DNA from: an uncultured Alphaproteobacteria bacterium
GTDB lineage: Bacteria > Pseudomonadota > Alphaproteobacteria > RF32 > CAG-239
DNA length: 33,665 nt
Direction: 5' to 3'
Assembly: GCA_934248075.1 (NCBI GenBank)
Contig: CAKQKH010000014.1
Coordinates: forward strand, 1-33,665
Positions 1-7,316 of the stretch are shown here, piece by piece (position 1 is the first letter of the stretch; each line of letters starts with the position of its first letter). The position numbers were made by a program, and so were the translations under genes. Under the pieces are notes generated by a model. The model searched no databases. It was not told the origin of the DNA and saw only the letters and a list, made by a program, of their open reading frames with translations.

Positions 1-515
1 GCAATATGGGATATGATTATAAAAATGAAGCGGAAAAAAGCGGCGAGCAATACACTGAGATTTTAAATCAATATGATTCGATAATCAAAGACAGCAGTTA
101 CAAGGGCGTAAATCTGCTCAAAAATGAAAATTTGAACGTGCGGTTTAATGAAAAGGGCAACGCTGATTTGAATGTTAATGGTAAGGATATGTCGGCCGGC
201 GCGCTGGGGTTGAATACGGTTGATTGGCAAAATCAAGGCGATATTGCTCAAAGTTTGAAAGAAATTGCCGGCGCTTTGAAAAGTATCCGAGCTTTTACTG
301 CGGAGTTAGGAAACAATTATAGTATCATTACCAATCGTCAGGAATTCACCGAGAATTTGATAAATATTTTAACTGAAGGCGCGGATAAGCTAACCCTTGC
401 GGATATGAACGAAGAATCCGCTAATATGCTTTCTTTGCAAACCAGACAACAGTTAGCGATTAATTCCTTATCTCTAGCCAGCCAAGCTAGTCAAGCCGTC
501 CTCAAGCTTTTCTAA
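1..515 (+). CDS. Flagellin, C-terminal part (5' end outside window)
   Basis: This is the C-terminal part of a flagellin, the subunit of the flagellar filament, exported by the flagellar type III apparatus. The open frame runs in from the window edge, and the ATG at position 6 is probably internal. The last ~60 residues are the hallmark: a helical D0/D1 segment with NRQEFTENLI, then a long amphipathic stretch containing LQTRQQLAINSLSLA and ending in QAVLKLF, which is how alphaproteobacterial flagellins end. A variable region of about 70 residues precedes it. No co-transcribed gene follows; 516-800 is repeat-rich noncoding DNA. Family assignment is firm. Which flagellin paralogue it is cannot be told. 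Confidence 0.9.
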   Translation, partial: NMGYDYKNEAEKSGEQYTEILNQYDSIIKDSSYKGVNLLKNENLNVRFNEKGNADLNVNGKDMSAGALGLNTVDWQNQGDIAQSLKEIAGALKSIRAFTAELGNNYSIITNRQEFTENLINILTEGADKLTLADMNEESANMLSLQTRQQLAINSLSLASQASQAVLKLF

Positions 516-520
516 TTTGC

Positions 521-631
521 TATTTTCTCACCCCTACCTTAATCCTTCCCCGTCAAGGGGAAGGAAAGAGATATTGCCTTATAAGTCTTCCCCATCGACG
601 GGGGAAGATTTAGATGGGGGTGAGATAGAAT
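521..631. repeat. Nested inverted-repeat intergenic element
   Basis: The outer arms tctcacccc (526-534) and ggggtgaga (617-625) are perfect inverted repeats. They enclose two further hairpins: ccttcccc/ggggaagg (544-551 with 557-564) and cttcccc/ggggaag (587-593 with 601-607). It lies directly downstream of the flagellin stop and contains no credible gene. The form is that of a dispersed palindromic intergenic repeat (REP/MITE-like). Copy number in the genome cannot be seen from here. RNA read through it would fold strongly and could stabilise or terminate the flagellin transcript. Confidence 0.6.
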
Positions 632-639
632 AAAGACTG

Positions 640-757
640 TCACCGCTCCGAGAGGCGAGTATTCTCGTCCGAGGTCAAGCGGTCTTCCGAGCTTTTAAAA
701 TGTCAGTACGGAAGATGCCATGACGATTGCGTTCCGCAATCGAGGCATGACAGAGTC
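640..757. repeat. Second palindromic intergenic element
   Basis: A second set of inverted repeats fills the rest of the flagellin-hydrogenase gap. accgct (642-647) pairs with agcggt (678-683) around an imperfect ctccgag/ctcgtccgag palindrome. gattgcg-ttc-cgcaatc (725-741) is a perfect 7-bp hairpin, flanked by imperfect arms of the tgccatga/aggcatga type. No gene is visible. It may be a separate repeat family from 521-631, because the sequences are unrelated. Confidence 0.5.
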
Positions 758-760
758 TTT

Positions 761-786
761 AAAAAAGCCGCCTGATAAGGCGGCTT
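761..786 (-). terminator. Rho-independent terminator of the hydrogenase operon
   Basis: Perfect 8-bp stem aagccgcc (765-772) / ggcggctt (779-786) with a 6-nt loop. On the minus strand it is followed by a run of U (complement of a761-766). It lies 20 nt past the stop of the group-B-like hydrogenase gene. Confidence 0.88.
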
Positions 787-806
787 GGGTTTGATGTGGA
801 GAGATT

Positions 807-2270
807 TTATTCTCCAATTTTGCTATCAAAAGTGAGCTCTTCACCGGTTTTGGCATATGTGTCAACCGCGCGAGCCGCTTTCTTAGACAAGGCGATGCAG
901 CCAGGGCCGGATACGCATCCGCCTTCGCAACACATAACCTCTAGCATATTGTTTTCACAGCCTTTGGCGGCATAACGCTTGAGCAGTTTGATGTTCTCTT
1001 TGGTCAAACCGTCAATGGTTTCCGGTTTAATCTCAAATTTATCTCCAACCAAACTGGCAACTGCACCGGCAACACCACCGGTAACCGGAAATTGACGACC
1101 CTGAGCGTGTGAAATCTTGGTGAATGGTTGTTCTGCGCATTCATCAACATTAATGCCGGCGGCAACCAACATAGCGCCAAGTTCTTCAAAGGTCAGAACA
1201 TAGTCAACGTTTTTGTCCCATTCCGCTTCTGCGCGTTTGGCCAGACAGGGACCGACAAATACGGCAATGCAGTCGGGCATATCTTGTTTTACCAATTCCG
1301 CAGTATAATACATCGGAGTTTTGGTGTTGGATACAAATGGCTGAATTTCCGGCAAATGTATTTGAGCGGCACGGAAATAAGCTGGACAACAAGAAGTGGT
1401 CATAAAAGGTTTGCCTTCTTCCATTCGCTCAATAAATTCTGCCGCCTCTTTTTGAGTTGTAATATCTGCTCCAACAGCGACTTCAATAACATCGCTAAAG
1501 CCAAATTGCTTGAGAGCGCCAACCAAACTATTTAGTGAGCCGGGGAATTGTCCGGAAATTGCCGGAGCCAGCATGGCGACAACTTTTTTGTCGGTCTCTT
1601 TAATCTTTTTCATAACATCAATCATTTGCGAGCGTTCAACGACGGCGCCAAACGGACAAGAGGCCAGACATTTGCCGCAAGAAATGCATTTTTCACGGTC
1701 AATATGCTCTTTGCCTTTTTCGTCTTTGCTGATGGCTCCGACCGGACAAGCTTCTTCACAAGGAACCGGAATCTTGACTACTGAATGATATGGGCATACT
1801 TCATAGCATTTGCCGCAATTTACACATAAATCGTGGTCAATGTGCGCTTTGCCGTTGACGATGCTGATAGCTTGTTTGGGGCAATTTAACCGACAAGGTT
1901 GGGCAAAACACCCGCGGCAAACATTGGTGATGACGTATTGTGATTTTATGCAGGCCGAGCAGGCAATATCAATAACCGACAGGCGGTTGGGAGCGGCGTG
2001 TTCTCTTTCCAGAGCTTGTTCGCCATATTCGCGTAGGCTGGTTAATTCATCAGTTTCATCTTCGGGACAATGACCCAAACCGGCCATGCAGCGATATTTG
2101 AGTACGGCACGATCCTTGTAAACGCAGCAACGGCTGACTTCTCCGTCTTTGGGGCGAAGCTCCAGCGGAATTCGATCGGCATCTTTGAATTTGTCTTCCA
2201 AATAGCTTTGTGCCAGCTTAATCAATATCTTTGTTCGCATTAGGTTGGCATTATTCTTTGGTATCAGCAT
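807..2270 (-). CDS. Monomeric [FeFe] hydrogenase, group-B-like
   Basis: Iron-only hydrogenase catalysing reversible 2H+ + 2e- to H2, probably cytosolic. Residues ~104-212 hold several 4Fe-4S motifs (CVNCGKCYEVCP at 149-160, CISCGKCLASCP at 195-206, plus extra cysteines at 104-130). Residues ~225-460 form the H-cluster domain. Its signatures are TSCCPAY (292-298, retaining the proton-transfer Cys294), GPCLAKRAE (340-348) and EVMCCEGGC (444-452). GPC instead of MPC, and the CCEGGCVSGPG form of the third motif, point to group B rather than classical group A. The start at 2270 is preceded by agaagga about 12 nt upstream; an internal Met at residue 11 has no such site. It is the last gene of the operon, 72 nt after the [2Fe-2S] gene. 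The maturases HydE/F/G are not in the window. Direction of catalysis and electron partner are inferred. Confidence 0.93.
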   Translation of the reverse strand: MLIPKNNANLMRTKILIKLAQSYLEDKFKDADRIPLELRPKDGEVSRCCVYKDRAVLKYRCMAGLGHCPEDETDELTSLREYGEQALEREHAAPNRLSVIDIACSACIKSQYVITNVCRGCFAQPCRLNCPKQAISIVNGKAHIDHDLCVNCGKCYEVCPYHSVVKIPVPCEEACPVGAISKDEKGKEHIDREKCISCGKCLASCPFGAVVERSQMIDVMKKIKETDKKVVAMLAPAISGQFPGSLNSLVGALKQFGFSDVIEVAVGADITTQKEAAEFIERMEEGKPFMTTSCCPAYFRAAQIHLPEIQPFVSNTKTPMYYTAELVKQDMPDCIAVFVGPCLAKRAEAEWDKNVDYVLTFEELGAMLVAAGINVDECAEQPFTKISHAQGRQFPVTGGVAGAVASLVGDKFEIKPETIDGLTKENIKLLKRYAAKGCENNMLEVMCCEGGCVSGPGCIALSKKAARAVDTYAKTGEELTFDSKIGE

Positions 2271-2297
2271 TTTTATTAAAAGTCCTTCTTATTAAAC

Positions 2298-2322
2298 GGC
2301 TACGTTTATATTAACCGCAGCC
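2298..2322 (-). other. Intercistronic hairpin before the group-B-like hydrogenase gene
   Basis: On the minus strand ggctgcg pairs with cgtagcc (one G-U) around an AT-rich loop. It sits in the 72-nt gap between the [2Fe-2S] gene and the hydrogenase gene, just upstream of its ribosome-binding site. There is no U-run, so it is not a normal terminator. It could be an mRNA processing or stability element. Confidence 0.35.
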
Positions 2323-2342
2323 AAATTTTTATTCTGTTCAAC

Positions 2343-2603
2343 CTATCCGTTGATTTTCTCTCTGATTTTTGAAACAACTTTTTCGTAAGTGGCTTCTTCT
2401 ATCAGCTCGTCATTAACATAAACGAAAGGGCCATGGTTGCGCTGGCGGGATAGATCTTTGCAAAGATTCATGCAGCGCTCTTCAATGATTTCGATTTTAT
2501 CGGCGATGTCGGCGGGAGCATTAAACTCAAGGGATTGGATTTGCGCAGAACCCATAACAAAGCAAGACGTTCCCACACAGATTCTAACTTTAATTTTATT
2601 CAT
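2343..2603 (-). CDS. NuoE/HydC-like thioredoxin-fold [2Fe-2S] protein
   Basis: A small (86 aa) thioredoxin-like [2Fe-2S] ferredoxin of the kind found at the C-terminus of NuoE and beside [FeFe] hydrogenases. The four expected ligands are present: Cys9 and Cys14 (CVGTSC) and Cys44 and Cys48 (CMNLC). It probably passes electrons to or from the neighbouring hydrogenases. The ATG has aaagga 7 nt upstream. It starts 14 nt after the phosphatase stop, so it is surely in the same transcript. The exact partner protein is inference. Confidence 0.85.
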   Translation of the reverse strand: MNKIKVRICVGTSCFVMGSAQIQSLEFNAPADIADKIEIIEERCMNLCKDLSRQRNHGPFVYVNDELIEEATYEKVVSKIREKING

Positions 2604-2617
2604 GATCAGGTCCTTTT

Positions 2618-3793
2618 CTATATGTATTTGACACTAATTTCTTTTAAGTATTTATCCTGCAACAGCCGGAAAATCTTTTTGACGATGTTGCGGCGAATTT
2701 CCAGTTCCATAGGCAAATTGGGATCTTGATGAGCGATGTTGATTTTGGTGCCAACTACAAAATCAATTTTATCACTATCAAGAATCAGTTTGGCCAGACG
2801 GGTTGCGCCGTTGTTTTTGTCGGTATCAATGCCTTCTTTTAGCATACGATACACATCAGTCAAGGTTAAAATTCCTTCCGTGACCAAATCTACGCCTTCC
2901 ATGGTCGAACACATCGGAATCTTGTCATCAAGCGAGGTTTTATCAATCTCGCACTTGAGGCAAAGTTCGCGTTCTACAATGTTGGCGGTTGTTCCGCCGC
3001 AAATGGCGGTTTTGCCGTCATAATCAGATACCATTTCCGCAAATTCTTTATCACGACTCTCATCAAAGGGCGGGCCGGTTAAAATCAATAATTTGCGCGG
3101 TTTGCGAAAATATAAGACAACGCAACTGATATCATCGCCAGCGTGGCCGCCGACTTCTTTAGATATGGCTTCATTGACAATATCTCGCGCCAGATCGTGA
3201 GCCGATATATGAGGGTTTTTGCGAATCCGCTCCAGAGCAAAATTTATGCATCCCTGGCGTTGCCAACCAAGCGGATACAGACGATTGCCAAGTCCGGCCT
3301 GACTGACGCCGTCGGAGATTAAGATAATGCGATCTTCTTCTTGATTGGTTATCTGCGAAATGTTGATTGTGCGATCTTTCCATTTTTCCGATGATATTTC
3401 TCGGTAACGCACATTAACGGCTTTGCCATCACGAATAAGCATAAACGGCGGGTTGTCCATTTCAAAAATTCGGGTTTTGCCGTCAAGTTGGGTGTCAACC
3501 ACCGAAAATGTGGCATAGCTTATTTTGCGTATTTGACAAATAGGCAAAGCTTCCATCATGATTTCTGAGGAATGCATCAGCTCCATGTCGCTTTCAACAA
3601 AAGTCATAGCCATGCGAGTGGTCATGGAGGATAAAATGTTGGCTTTGACGCCGCTGCCCAATCCGTCAGAAAGAATGGAAATTATGCGGCGTTCCTTGGG
3701 AATTTTTTTAGAATAAATAGTGTCACCAAAGCAATCTTCACCAAATTTTTGCTGTTGTGCCGTGCCTATTTCAATATATAGCGAATCGTTCAT
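2618..3793 (-). CDS. SpoIIE/PP2C-family serine phosphatase linked to HydS
   Basis: Protein phosphatase of the SpoIIE (PPM/PP2C) family. The N-terminal ~220 residues carry the metal-binding aspartate motifs: SDGLGSG, a second ISDGVSQ and a terminal GDDIS. A further ~170-residue C-terminal region (beginning RKLLILTGPPF and containing GGTTAN) is typical of phosphatases coupled to sensory hydrogenases, but I cannot name a fold for it. The longest open frame begins at 3874, overlapping hydS by 74 nt. I prefer the ATG at 3793 (MNDSLYIEIG), 7 nt after the hydS stop, since the upstream residues look like out-of-frame hydS. It presumably dephosphorylates a serine/threonine phosphoprotein in response to the HydS redox or H2 signal. 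No anti-sigma partner is in the window. Confidence 0.88.
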   Translation of the reverse strand: MNDSLYIEIGTAQQQKFGEDCFGDTIYSKKIPKERRIISILSDGLGSGVKANILSSMTTRMAMTFVESDMELMHSSEIMMEALPICQIRKISYATFSVVDTQLDGKTRIFEMDNPPFMLIRDGKAVNVRYREISSEKWKDRTINISQITNQEEDRIILISDGVSQAGLGNRLYPLGWQRQGCINFALERIRKNPHISAHDLARDIVNEAISKEVGGHAGDDISCVVLYFRKPRKLLILTGPPFDESRDKEFAEMVSDYDGKTAICGGTTANIVERELCLKCEIDKTSLDDKIPMCSTMEGVDLVTEGILTLTDVYRMLKEGIDTDKNNGATRLAKLILDSDKIDFVVGTKINIAHQDPNLPMELEIRRNIVKKIFRLLQDKYLKEISVKYI

Positions 3794-3800
3794 GGCACAT

Positions 3801-5579
3801 TTATCTTTCAGTGGAGTTGGTGCGGATTTTGAGCTTGGTTTCGTCATTGTCATCAGAAGCGTAGTCTTTGGCAATTGATCTTAACAAAACCTCGGTTTCA
3901 GCCATATGCTCACCCAAAGTACAGGCAATTTGCTGAACGGTGGCCAAATTTTTGTGAATTACCTCGCGGGCTCTGGCGGCAATTTGCTCTTTGTGCATCT
4001 CGGTGTTGGTAACATCTTCAATAATGCCGCCAACACTTTGTTTTTTATCAATATTAAAGACTACAACATCATACATTTTGTCATCTTGGCGGACATGCTC
4101 TTTATGAATATCCTGCTCCAACTCCAATGATGCCGAAAACAGATTGGTAAAGCTGATAAAATCACGCAAATTGGCGCCGCGCAGATCGTTGTAGTCATAT
4201 ATGTCAGCGTGATCTTCTTCATTCCAAAACATGTCGCGAAATTCATCGTTATATTCCACGATATTAAGTTTGGCGTCGGCAATAACAATCGGCGACGGAA
4301 TACAACGGATAAGAGCATTGGCTTTGCGCAAGGCTCGATGTTTCATATGAGATACGCACATATTAGGTTCGGCTTTGCCTTCCAGCAGGGCGCGGGCAAA
4401 GTTGCGGCAGGTGTCGTATCCGCAACCGCCGCAGTTGAGCTCATCTTCAACTGAAAATTTACCAATCTTGGCAAGAACTCCGCGAATTTCGGCCTCATCA
4501 AAAGTATGGTCGCTATAAGGATTGGGGTTAGATTGGTAACTGAGATTAATGTTGCATGAGGGTTTGCGTTTGCCGGAGTTTTCATTGAAAACAGTTTTAT
4601 CAAGGATTTCCATGCGTTTTTGCAAGCCTGGTTTTTTGTCGGTTGTGCAAGGGCCGGATACGCACCCGCCGTAACAGGCCAAGCATTCTAAAAATGTCGG
4701 GCGATCTATGTCATCAGGGTCAAGACGAGTGAGTTCATCTTGAATGCTGTATATGCCGGTAATCTGAGAGGTGTATATATTGCTGTCCAGATTGTAGGCT
4801 TTGATAGTTTCAAGCATTCCGCCCTCTATCGGATAGGCGGTGCCTTCCTCGGCTTTGTCTAGGGCAAATACGTCAAAAACGCCGGGGGTAAGCTGAGTCG
4901 GATCAATGTTTTCGTCTTTCAGCCATTGGCGCAAATCGGTGAAACTGAGAGACAAGCTCAATAAGTCGGGATGACGGTCGGCCTCAAATTTTTTAGCAAT
5001 GCAGGGGCCGATGAAAATTGTTTCTATTTGCGAGCCAAATTTGTTTTTTAGCATGCGGCAGTGAGCCAGCAAGGGAGAGGAAATAGGCGTCAGACACGAG
5101 GTGAGTTGCGGCATATATTTTTCTATATATTCGACTATCGCCGGACAAGCGGTGGATATAAACAGGCGTTTTTCGCCTTTGGCCGCCGAGGTCTTGAGCA
5201 ACTCAACCGTTTGACTGGTAACTTCTTGAGCGCCAAGAGCGGTCTCGCTAACGCCGCGAATGCCAAGGCGTCTGATGGCCGCAATCAACTGTTCGGCGGT
5301 ATATTCGGGAAACTCGGTAATCCAAGATGGCGCCAAAGAAACATATATTTCTTTGTTTGATGACACTAAATATTTGGCGCGAGCCAAATCAGGGCGCGGC
5401 TGTTTAGCCTTGGCGGGGCAAACTTTATAGCAAATTCCGCAAGCAACGCATAAGTCGGGAACAATCATCGCCGAATCATTTTCAATTTTAATGGCTTTAA
5501 CAGGGCAACGGCGTACGCATTTGTAGCAATCTTGGCAATCAGTTTCTACGGTAAAGATGGGAAAATCGCGATCAGACAT
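3801..5579 (-). CDS. hydS: Sensory-type [FeFe] hydrogenase with PAS domain (HydS, group-C-like)
   Basis: Putative H2/redox sensor. Order of parts: two 4Fe-4S ferredoxin motifs (~15-57), H-cluster domain (~75-315), a further Fe-S domain (CGGCGYDTC from 383, with Cys408), a PAS domain (~420-530) and a short helical tail. H-cluster motifs are STACPA (142-147), GPCIAKKFE (191-199) and ECLACYGGC (298-306). The cluster ligands Cys145, Cys193, Cys302 and Cys306 are kept. The proton-transfer cysteine is Ala144, as in sensory group-C hydrogenases, so low catalytic activity is expected. The adjacent SpoIIE phosphatase matches the phosphatase-linked (C3) subgroup. The start has aagag upstream and lies 9 nt after the preceding stop. 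PAS ligand and downstream target are unknown. Confidence 0.92.
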   Translation of the reverse strand: MSDRDFPIFTVETDCQDCYKCVRRCPVKAIKIENDSAMIVPDLCVACGICYKVCPAKAKQPRPDLARAKYLVSSNKEIYVSLAPSWITEFPEYTAEQLIAAIRRLGIRGVSETALGAQEVTSQTVELLKTSAAKGEKRLFISTACPAIVEYIEKYMPQLTSCLTPISSPLLAHCRMLKNKFGSQIETIFIGPCIAKKFEADRHPDLLSLSLSFTDLRQWLKDENIDPTQLTPGVFDVFALDKAEEGTAYPIEGGMLETIKAYNLDSNIYTSQITGIYSIQDELTRLDPDDIDRPTFLECLACYGGCVSGPCTTDKKPGLQKRMEILDKTVFNENSGKRKPSCNINLSYQSNPNPYSDHTFDEAEIRGVLAKIGKFSVEDELNCGGCGYDTCRNFARALLEGKAEPNMCVSHMKHRALRKANALIRCIPSPIVIADAKLNIVEYNDEFRDMFWNEEDHADIYDYNDLRGANLRDFISFTNLFSASLELEQDIHKEHVRQDDKMYDVVVFNIDKKQSVGGIIEDVTNTEMHKEQIAARAREVIHKNLATVQQIACTLGEHMAETEVLLRSIAKDYASDDNDETKLKIRTNSTER

Positions 5580-5588
5580 GTTTTACTC

Positions 5589-5834
5589 TTATTTGGTGGG
5601 GAAATGTTTGTTGAGGATATCCAGCAAGGTGCCGTTATCAATGTTATGGTATTCAACATCATCTATGGTGATGTTGGGGCCTTTGGAGCAGTTATCACAG
5701 CAGCGCAGCCCCGTGAGTTGGAGTTCCGTATCTAAGTGTTTGCTTTCAATGAAGTTTTGAATGGTTTGTAAATTTTTGGAGTTGCCGCGGGCAAAGCAGG
5801 AACTGCCCATGCAAATCTTGATTGTCGATGTCAT
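5589..5834 (-). CDS. Thioredoxin-like [2Fe-2S] ferredoxin, first gene of hydrogenase operon
   Basis: An 81-residue [2Fe-2S] thioredoxin-like protein. Likely ligands are Cys8 and Cys13 (CMGSSC) and two of the CCDNC cysteines (45, 46, 49). It is distantly related to the 2343-2603 protein, so the operon carries two such carriers, one before each hydrogenase gene. A strong ggaggg site precedes the ATG. Role as electron carrier or redox partner of HydS is inferred from position. Confidence 0.85.
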   Translation of the reverse strand: MTSTIKICMGSSCFARGNSKNLQTIQNFIESKHLDTELQLTGLRCCDNCSKGPNITIDDVEYHNIDNGTLLDILNKHFPTK

Positions 5835-5856
5835 ATTCCCTCCGTATGCGATTGAT

Positions 5857-5885
5857 TTGGTTAGATTATATAAGGGCAGTATAAA
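5857..5885 (+). promoter_or_regulatory. Possible divergent promoter for the EAL-like pair
   Basis: Plus strand: TTGGTT (5857-5862), 17-bp spacer, TATAAA (5880-5885). It overlaps the hydrogenase promoter on the opposite strand, so the two transcripts could compete or be co-regulated. The match is moderate. Confidence 0.35.
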
Positions 5886-5893
5886 AAAGGCAA
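5865..5893 (-). promoter_or_regulatory. Sigma-70-type promoter of the hydrogenase operon
   Basis: Minus strand: TTGCCT (-35, 5888-5893), 17-bp spacer, TATAAT (-10, 5865-5870), 31 nt from the first ATG. I see no convincing FNR half-site pair nearby. Confidence 0.6.
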
Positions 5894-6023
5894 TATTTAG
5901 TTTGTTTAATTCTGCAAAATGATGATTAATTAAGGCTTGGAAAACCGGCGATATTTACTTGCTCTTCATCTAAACCGAGATTATGATAATGCAGATAGAA
6001 TAAATAAAAGGCGCGGAAAACAA

Positions 6024-7316
6024 ATGGCGAAAGCAGGTAAATTTGCAGCAGAAAGATATTTGTTGGAATCCTTAAATCGGATTGCCCGCAATCAGTCTAT
6101 GTATGCGGTTTTGTATGTGAATGTCTCTAAACTTAAACCAAAAAATCGTCATCCGTCGCTGGTTAAAATCATTGCCAAATTGTTTGATGATTTGGTGGGG
6201 GCGGTTTCTGGCGCGTCGTTTATCTTGAGCAACGGCGATTTGGCAATTTTGGGGCGAAGCATTGATCCGATGTTGGTGGAAGTCGCAATCAAAAAATTGC
6301 GTTTAGGATTGTTGTCTGATCCAATTTTGTTTGCTCCAGACAGCGGGGAATTTGCGCATTTATATGAGTTTCCTGACGATTTTACAGAATTTTATCAGCA
6401 TATTGAAAATATGATGGAGGAGGCCAGACTGCCAGACCTGACCGCTTATAAGTATCCGGTGGAGGCCTCACAAATTGATGGTGTGGTGGAGCAACTTAAT
6501 AATATTAACATATCTGAGTTGGTTAAACACCAGAGTGTGATAAGAGTTGAAGACGCAAATAATTTTAAATTGTTGTTTCAGGAATTTTTTGTTGCGGTTA
6601 AGGATTTGAGCCGCCAATATGATGCCGATATTGATTTGACGGCTAACAAGTGGTTGTTTTTGTATTTGACCCAAGCTCTCGACAAGAAAACGATATCTTC
6701 TTTTATGTTTGCGGATATTAAAAATTGGCCGCAACAAATAGGGCTGAACTTAAATCTGTCATCGGTGTTTTCTGATGAATTTGTTAATTTTGCCAAGCAT
6801 TTTTTGGGAGAAGAACAAAAGATTGTGGCAGAGGTTCAGATTATGGATGTTTTGAATAGTCTGAATTTATATTTTGAGGCCAGAGAAGTTCTGCACCGCG
6901 GTGGACACAAAATATTGATTGACGCCGTGTCGTTGGATATGTTGCACATGCTTAATGTTGTGCGCCTGCAACCGGATATGATTAAAATTTTTTGGGATCC
7001 GTTGATGCGAGACGATGCGGCAAATGCGGAGTTGCAACAGGTTATCAGAGAAATGGGCGAAGAAAATGTTATTTTGGCCAAATGCACCGACGAAAGCGCT
7101 TTTCGGTGGGGAATCGGTTACGGAATTAGGAATTTTCAGGGGCCGTATATAGATAAATTGGAGGTGGCAGTCATTAAGTCTCAATGTCCTGCCGGTCAGA
7201 TATGCAGCGCCGAAGACTGTCTGAAACGTCGGCGGTTGATTGCCGGAAGTTTTAGAGATGAATGCGCGCATAAAGAATTTTTGGAAAAAATGCTGGGGCA
7301 AAAAAATGGCGATTGA
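6024..7316 (+). CDS. Degenerate EAL-domain protein, copy 1
   Basis: 430 residues. The C-terminal ~240 residues follow the EAL (c-di-GMP phosphodiesterase) fold: a region beginning HQSVIRVED, NLNLSSVFS, an EVQIMDVL strand, KILIDAVSLDML, PDMIKIFW and a final GYGIRNFQGPYID. The catalytic signature is not conserved: FQEFF stands where EA(L/V)LR belongs, and the DDFGxG metal motif is DAVSLD. So it is probably not an active phosphodiesterase. A Cys-rich segment (CPAGQICSAEDC) follows the domain. The N-terminal ~170 residues are of unknown fold, perhaps a decayed GGDEF-like domain. The open frame extends to a TTG at 5937, but ATG 6024 gives an N-terminus matching the paralogue that follows. It overlaps that paralogue by 11 nt. 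Confidence 0.75.
   Translation: MAKAGKFAAERYLLESLNRIARNQSMYAVLYVNVSKLKPKNRHPSLVKIIAKLFDDLVGAVSGASFILSNGDLAILGRSIDPMLVEVAIKKLRLGLLSDPILFAPDSGEFAHLYEFPDDFTEFYQHIENMMEEARLPDLTAYKYPVEASQIDGVVEQLNNINISELVKHQSVIRVEDANNFKLLFQEFFVAVKDLSRQYDADIDLTANKWLFLYLTQALDKKTISSFMFADIKNWPQQIGLNLNLSSVFSDEFVNFAKHFLGEEQKIVAEVQIMDVLNSLNLYFEAREVLHRGGHKILIDAVSLDMLHMLNVVRLQPDMIKIFWDPLMRDDAANAELQQVIREMGEENVILAKCTDESAFRWGIGYGIRNFQGPYIDKLEVAVIKSQCPAGQICSAEDCLKRRRLIAGSFRDECAHKEFLEKMLGQKNGD

Noticed and set aside
1128..2073. Plus-strand open frames within the group-B-like hydrogenase gene
   Set aside because: They are antisense shadows of a gene with unmistakable Fe-S and H-cluster motifs.
5937..6023. TTG-initiated N-terminal extension of EAL-like copy 1
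   Set aside because: Poor ribosome-binding site spacing, and the extension has no counterpart in the paralogue.
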